From an uncultured Clostridia bacterium (GTDB taxonomy: Bacteria; Bacillota; Clostridia; Christensenellales; Aristaeellaceae), in contig CALGBY010000141.1 of assembly GCA_937886445.1 (NCBI GenBank), positions 1 through 8,922 on the forward strand: a DNA stretch of 8,922 nucleotides. Direction: 5' to 3'. This document shows, in pieces, positions 5,643 to 8,922 of this stretch (positions are counted from its first letter, which is position 1; every line of letters starts with the position of its first letter). Position numbers and translations under genes: made by a program. The notes under the pieces were generated by a model. The model was not told the DNA's origin, searched no databases, and worked only from the letters and a program-made list of their open reading frames with translations.

Positions 5643-6509
5643 TTATTCGCAAAAAAGCAAGGGAATATTACCCGGATCCATCACTGTATCCAGTAGGCAC
5701 GCTTCATCAAAGCCTCTTTCCGCGGTCAATTTAGGGGACATAATATAGCTTGTTAACACTTCAGCCAGTAATAATTCATTACCGGTATTGATATAGACCC
5801 AATAATGAATATTCCAGCATCCTCCCTGGCTGTTACCAATAAATCTTATATCTTCACCAAGCATATTGATCTGTTCTTCTGATAAACCAAATTCATTTTT
5901 TATTGCTTCGTGAGATAACCAAATTGCTTCGCTTTCTGTATAGTTTTCAGAATCAGGAATGGCATATAAAGTGCTTTTGTTTTTTGACGGGAACATATTA
6001 TCTGTTGGATCCATTCCATACCGCTGAGTAAACAGGGCCTTTTCTTCAGCACTCCAGAATTGCCATGGTCCCATGTAATTCTCCTGTATTTCCTTCGCGT
6101 TGAAAGCTATGCTGTATTCAGCAGTATAACATGACAGATATTCCTGAACCGTCATAGTAACAAGCGGTTCACAGCGAGCGCAGATAAACGCTCCGCCGCC
6201 TTCGCTGCAAAGGTCATAAGTATTTATTACATATGTGTCTGCATCGGCATCGTAATACATTACAGATATATCATAACCCTCATCAGAATCAGAGAGAGAA
6301 GCAGAAAACGACAAAAACGCGTTTCTGTATTTCGGATATTCATCAAGAAAAATATCACAGGCATCCTTCAGCGTCATGAACTCGTTCATATGTACGTTTT
6401 TATTCTGATTGACCTTTTTTACATCCACAACCAACACTTCACACATTCCCGGACTGACCAAATACACAGAAAAGCAAGTCAGCAACAAAAGGGCAAATAC
6501 TTTTTTCAT
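5643..6509 (-). CDS. Secreted protein with PepSY/YcdB-like helical motif, probably truncated by frameshift
   Basis: This gene encodes 288 residues. The ATG overlaps the stop of the preceding small ORF as ATGA, and GAGGAG lies 11 nt upstream. MKKVFALLLLTCFSVYLVSP is a Sec signal peptide; there is no proper lipobox before C23. The region PWQFWSAEEKALFTQRYGMD and then ENYTESEAIWLSHEAIKNEFGLSEEQINML (about 188-217) resembles the motif 'leader, TxxEAxxxAxxAL, hydrophobic strand' of PepSY/YcdB-like extracellular domains. The following GGCWNIHYWVYINTGNELLLAEV fits the paired beta strands. Assignment to the family is inference from pattern. The C-terminus ends abruptly at a T6 run and appears to continue in other frames (5443-5642). 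Confidence 0.75.
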   Translation of the reverse strand: MKKVFALLLLTCFSVYLVSPGMCEVLVVDVKKVNQNKNVHMNEFMTLKDACDIFLDEYPKYRNAFLSFSASLSDSDEGYDISVMYYDADADTYVINTYDLCSEGGGAFICARCEPLVTMTVQEYLSCYTAEYSIAFNAKEIQENYMGPWQFWSAEEKALFTQRYGMDPTDNMFPSKNKSTLYAIPDSENYTESEAIWLSHEAIKNEFGLSEEQINMLGEDIRFIGNSQGGCWNIHYWVYINTGNELLLAEVLTSYIMSPKLTAERGFDEACLLDTVMDPGNIPLLFCE

Positions 6510-6694
6510 TTTTTGTTGTTCTCCTCTATGAAAAAATCTTTGAGTGCTTCAAAAGATTTTGCACCGAATAAACCATCTTCAGTCAGCCCCAGATCTCTTT
6601 GCATTTGCTTTACATATTTAAGTAAACCATAATCAAAATCAGGCGATATATTCGGTTTATCCATTGGTGTATCGCATACTAACCGCCCACCCAT
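6506..6694 (-). CDS. Small ORF with peptidoglycan-binding (PG_binding_1-like) motif
   Basis: This ORF encodes up to 62 residues, or 52 from the internal ATG at 6664. The stretch LLKYVKQMQRDLGLTEDG-LFGAKSFEALKDFF matches the PG_binding_1 pattern: a helix with LQ..LGL, then DGxFGxxTxxALxxF. Neither start has a ribosome site and there is no signal peptide. The ORF begins inside the last codons of the LRR gene and ends with an ATGA overlap onto the next gene. The simplest explanation is that it is the C-terminal domain of the LRR protein separated by a one-base deletion in the G-rich run before the LRR stop (about 6679-6690). Adding one G would give a continuous LRR plus wall-binding protein. Translation by re-initiation as a separate peptide is the alternative. 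Confidence 0.5.
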   Translation of the reverse strand: MGGRLVCDTPMDKPNISPDFDYGLLKYVKQMQRDLGLTEDGLFGAKSFEALKDFFIEENNKK

Positions 6695-7752
6695 TCGGTA
6701 TCAATAAACTCAAAATCATCAATATCTGTATAGGAATACATAATCTCGTTTTCTATGGCGTATTTTTCGGCAACACTGTTTTTTTCCACAATGAGCGTCA
6801 GGTTTTCAGAGCAGTATCCGAAAGCACCTTCGCCAATCGCCTTCACGCTTGCCGGCAATTTGACATACTGCAGCCACTGACAGCCAAAGAAGGCTCTTGT
6901 GCCGATCGTTTCCAGTCCATCGGGAAAGATCACTTTCTTTACAGGGCATTCCATAAACGCTTTATCTTTAATAATTTTAAGGCTTGCAGGCATTCCCACC
7001 TCTTCCAGAGCATAACAAATCCGGAAGGCATTTTTCCCGATTTCTGTTACACTGTCAGCAATATCTACATGCCAGATATTTTCCTGACCGGCGAAAGCGT
7101 AATCATCAATGGTCTTTACACCGTCCGGAACAGTATATTCAGTATTCTGACAAGCTGACGGGTAACAGATCAGCCTTTCTATAGACTTGTCAAATAGCAC
7201 ACCATCCTGTACAGAAAACGCCGGATGGGAATCAGATACAAGGATACTGCACAAATTTCCGCAATAAGCAAAAGGATTTTCTCCCATATCTGTCACACTG
7301 TCAGGTATGCTGATTTCTTCCAGCGAACCGCAATCCAGGAATGCGTAATCGCCAATGGTTTTCACGCTCTCGGGCAGAACCACACAGGAAAGATAACGGG
7401 TATCGGCAAAAGCCAGTTTGTCTATTGTTATTATTCCATCATAGAGGATGATTACAGACGCGTTGGTTTGGCTGTATGCTGTTTTTCCGATAACCGTTAC
7501 CATTTTTCCGTCCAGATACTGCGGAACATCCACTTCACCTTTGTCAAACAAAGGGCCGCTTACGATTGTGACCGTATCATCGTCATTTATCACATATTCA
7601 TATCGGAGCCTCTGATCATCCCCCCAAACCCTAATAACAGGCCCGTACTGACTGCGGTAATTCTCCTCGTACAATTCTTCCGCCATAGAAAACAAACAAA
7701 TTGACATACTGATAAAAACACAGAGACACAGGGCAATGATACGATTACGCAT
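6679..7752 (-). CDS. Secreted BspA-type leucine-rich-repeat protein
   Basis: This gene encodes 357 residues from the ATG at 7752, with GGAGGT 6 nt upstream. The frame stays open to a GTG at 7821, but that part is an Rhs remnant and not part of this product. MRNRIIALCLCVFISMSICL is a Sec signal peptide with cleavage near SMA before EEL. After an N-terminal beta-rich segment (about 35-85) come about eight LRR_5 repeats (90-330) of the form VKTIGDYAFLDCGSLEEISIPDSV. They are interrupted at 170-205 by the usual BspA hinge with HPAFSVQDGVLFDK..LICYPS. The end SENLTLIVEKNSVAEKYAIEN is the typical C-cap of this family in gut Clostridia. It probably binds extracellular or surface ligands. The short peptidoglycan-binding ORF downstream may be its lost C-terminus. 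Confidence 0.9.
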   Translation of the reverse strand: MRNRIIALCLCVFISMSICLFSMAEELYEENYRSQYGPVIRVWGDDQRLRYEYVINDDDTVTIVSGPLFDKGEVDVPQYLDGKMVTVIGKTAYSQTNASVIILYDGIITIDKLAFADTRYLSCVVLPESVKTIGDYAFLDCGSLEEISIPDSVTDMGENPFAYCGNLCSILVSDSHPAFSVQDGVLFDKSIERLICYPSACQNTEYTVPDGVKTIDDYAFAGQENIWHVDIADSVTEIGKNAFRICYALEEVGMPASLKIIKDKAFMECPVKKVIFPDGLETIGTRAFFGCQWLQYVKLPASVKAIGEGAFGYCSENLTLIVEKNSVAEKYAIENEIMYSYTDIDDFEFIDTEWVGG

Positions 7753-7800
7753 TACTTTACCTCCAATTTTGTATTCTTTTTCAATATTGTTTTCGGAAAC

Positions 7801-7845
7801 GGCGGTGCGCACCTCCGTCACCCTGCGCAGGGTATCGTAGGTATA
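7801..7845 (-). pseudogene. Rhs/YD-repeat remnant in the leader of the LRR gene
   Basis: The frame reads YTYDTLRRVTEVRTA, a clear YD-repeat motif (compare the YxYDxLGRVTxV consensus of Rhs/WapA proteins). Bases 7801-7839 have 27 G or C out of 39, while the sequence on both sides is AT-rich. The frame is closed by a TGA just upstream (7858-7860) and runs in frame into the LRR gene, though that gene has its own ribosome site and signal peptide. I infer a leftover piece of rhs core. Confidence 0.65.
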
Positions 7846-7847
7846 AA

Positions 7848-7876
7848 TAAATATGCATCATGTAATATGTACTCAA
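7848..7876 (-). promoter_or_regulatory. Candidate promoter of the large LRR gene
   Basis: On the minus strand TTGAGT (7871-7876), a 17-bp spacer and TATTTA (7848-7853) are followed by a leader of about 90 nt that includes the Rhs remnant. It could drive the LRR gene, the small ORF and the 288-aa gene, which overlap or nearly touch. Confidence 0.5.
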
Positions 7877-7898
7877 CAGAAAATCACCTTTTGACGCT

Positions 7899-8648
7899 TC
7901 AATCATGATATGGTATCAGTTTGATAATTCTTATATTTTCCGAATAGAGATCAACAAGCGGTATTCCATTATATGAATAATCCGGGTAAACATCACTGTA
8001 ATCTAAATACGGACCGTTATTGTAATCAAGTGTTGTTATACCGATTTCCCATTCGCCGGGATACATGGTTTCACCGCCGTTATATTTCCTTACATACAGG
8101 TACATTGTATCTGTTGTTCCATCCTCCCACAAAACAGAAATTGGAAATACCCTGATGCCGGATTGCCAATAATACAAAGATACATCTTCAAAAACTGTTT
8201 CTATTTCCTTAATAGGTATGCTTTTTTTGCATTTTTCTTTTATATATTGGACGGTATCGTTATCTATATCATTCATTGCATTCTGAGCCGCTTCAATAGC
8301 GGAAACAGAAAAATTACGATAACCATCCGTTTCGAAATACATATGGTGTACTGTAAGATTACCGTCATTATCATATTCTATTGAAAACCAGTCATGATCG
8401 GCAAATGGCTCGTTCATATAGTAGAACTCAAAAAACCATGTTCCCCCAAAACATATACGGTCAATTAAGTATTCTTCTTCACTGTATTTGAAACCATAGT
8501 ACAAGAACAGATCGTTTTGGTTCAAATATTCAAAAACAGCAGTTTCAGCCTCCTCTTCTGTCGGGTATTTCTCTGCGACAGTTCTTGCAACTGAGCAACT
8601 AAAGATCAGACAACATAACATTACTGCAAAAAGAGTTTTCGTTTTCAT
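7899..8648 (-). CDS. Secreted protein of unknown function between two Rhs remnants
   Basis: This gene encodes 249 residues from the ATG at 8648, with AGGAGGT 8 nt upstream. MKTKTLFAVMLCCLIFSCS with cleavage near RTVA before EKYPT is a Sec signal peptide; the residues before C18 do not form a lipobox. The mature protein is acidic and rich in Tyr, Asp and Asn. It starts with a helical segment YPTEEEAETAVFEYLNQ, continues with strands such as TWFFEFYYMN and WFSIEYDNDGNLTVHHMYF, and has a second helix SAIEAAQNAMNDIDNDTVQYIKE. The early part faintly resembles PepSY-like extracellular domains, but I do not recognise the family. It lies directly downstream of the truncated rhs ORF and upstream of the second remnant, the position usually occupied by an Rhs-linked immunity or cargo gene. 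Confidence 0.82.
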   Translation of the reverse strand: MKTKTLFAVMLCCLIFSCSVARTVAEKYPTEEEAETAVFEYLNQNDLFLYYGFKYSEEEYLIDRICFGGTWFFEFYYMNEPFADHDWFSIEYDNDGNLTVHHMYFETDGYRNFSVSAIEAAQNAMNDIDNDTVQYIKEKCKKSIPIKEIETVFEDVSLYYWQSGIRVFPISVLWEDGTTDTMYLYVRKYNGGETMYPGEWEIGITTLDYNNGPYLDYSDVYPDYSYNGIPLVDLYSENIRIIKLIPYHD

Positions 8649-8707
8649 GTTATTTTACCTCCTGAATTATATAAAATTGTCCGGATGACAAAAGAGTCTC
8701 CTTCTCT

Positions 8708-8922
8708 TCACAACAACGGCATTCCTTGCTCCACCTTTGCCACAAACTGTAATGGTTGGTGGTATGGCCCGAGAAATTTTATATCCGTATTCTCGGGGCT
8801 TGCTTCACATATCGAGGCGGGGGAGCCGGACGCGTCATAGAAGAAGTGCAACTCATCATTGCCGCGGATGAGGTGGGTGATGTTTTTGCCGTGCAGGATG
8901 TACTTTGTCACCACACCGTTCA
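8708..8922 (-). pseudogene. Truncated end of an Rhs/YD-repeat protein (partial, continues past right edge)
   Basis: The frame is open to the window edge and encodes NGVVTKYILHGKNITHLIRG-NDELHFFYDASGSPA (about 8815-8922). This is the typical Rhs block 'GxxxxYxxxGxxIxxxxRGxxxLxFxYDxxGxP'. In intact Rhs proteins it is followed by the strands leading to the 'LQGDxxxxxD' and DPxG core end. Here similarity stops after SGSPA and a short tail (SICEASPENTDIKFLGPYHQ then PLQFVAKVEQGMPLL) follows before a TGA. The base composition changes from GC-rich to AT-rich at the same point. The conserved DPxG junction of polymorphic toxins is missing, so this is a broken copy rather than a normal core/toxin junction. 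The tail could also be a tiny displaced C-terminal module. Confidence 0.7.

Noticed and set aside
8666..8691. TTGTCA and TATAAT upstream of the 249-aa gene as a promoter
   Set aside because: The spacing is only 14 bp, and the predicted start would fall inside the ribosome site. It is probably chance AT-rich sequence.

Overview
The window looks like part of a Gram-positive Clostridia chromosome, probably a gut or rumen commensal (a Christensenellales or Aristaeellaceae-type organism would fit). The evidence is strong Shine-Dalgarno sites, Sec signal peptides on most products, BspA-type leucine-rich-repeat (LRR) proteins, and a small four-CxxC zinc-ribbon protein of a type I associate with Clostridia. 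The taxonomic placement is inference; no marker gene is present.

Left part (1 to about 3000, GC-rich). A probable partial CDS tail is followed by a promoter and two tandem plus-strand genes for small secreted proteins (199 and 186 aa) that look like diverged paralogs. They end at a strong intrinsic terminator. A second terminator faces it from the minus strand, ending a zinc-ribbon gene. That gene is preceded by a strong promoter with an AT-rich upstream tract and a leader of about 215 nt. The leader folds into a closed structure, with a long-range closing helix, an inner long-range helix and a GNRA hairpin, and looks like a structured non-coding RNA. Next is a minus-strand metallo-beta-lactamase-fold hydrolase with its own promoter.

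Boundary (3003-3166). A 160-bp palindromic MITE-like element with near-perfect terminal repeats is flanked by TA dinucleotides. It sits where the sequence changes from GC-rich to AT-rich.

Right part (3180 to 8922, AT-rich, all minus strand). Six signal-peptide proteins and one small ORF are co-oriented: a 249-aa orphan, a 357-aa BspA-like LRR protein, a short peptidoglycan-binding ORF, a 288-aa protein with an apparently frameshifted tail, a 143-aa orphan, a 238-aa LRR protein with an N-terminal zinc-ribbon-like motif, and a 285-aa protein with SH3-like segments. Two GC-rich Rhs/YD-repeat remnants lie in this tract. One runs off the right edge and the other forms the 5' leader of the large LRR gene. 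The likeliest reading is an accessory region downstream of a broken rhs gene, carrying a cluster of secreted, cell-envelope-directed proteins. A role such as self-protection against Rhs toxins is only a hypothesis.
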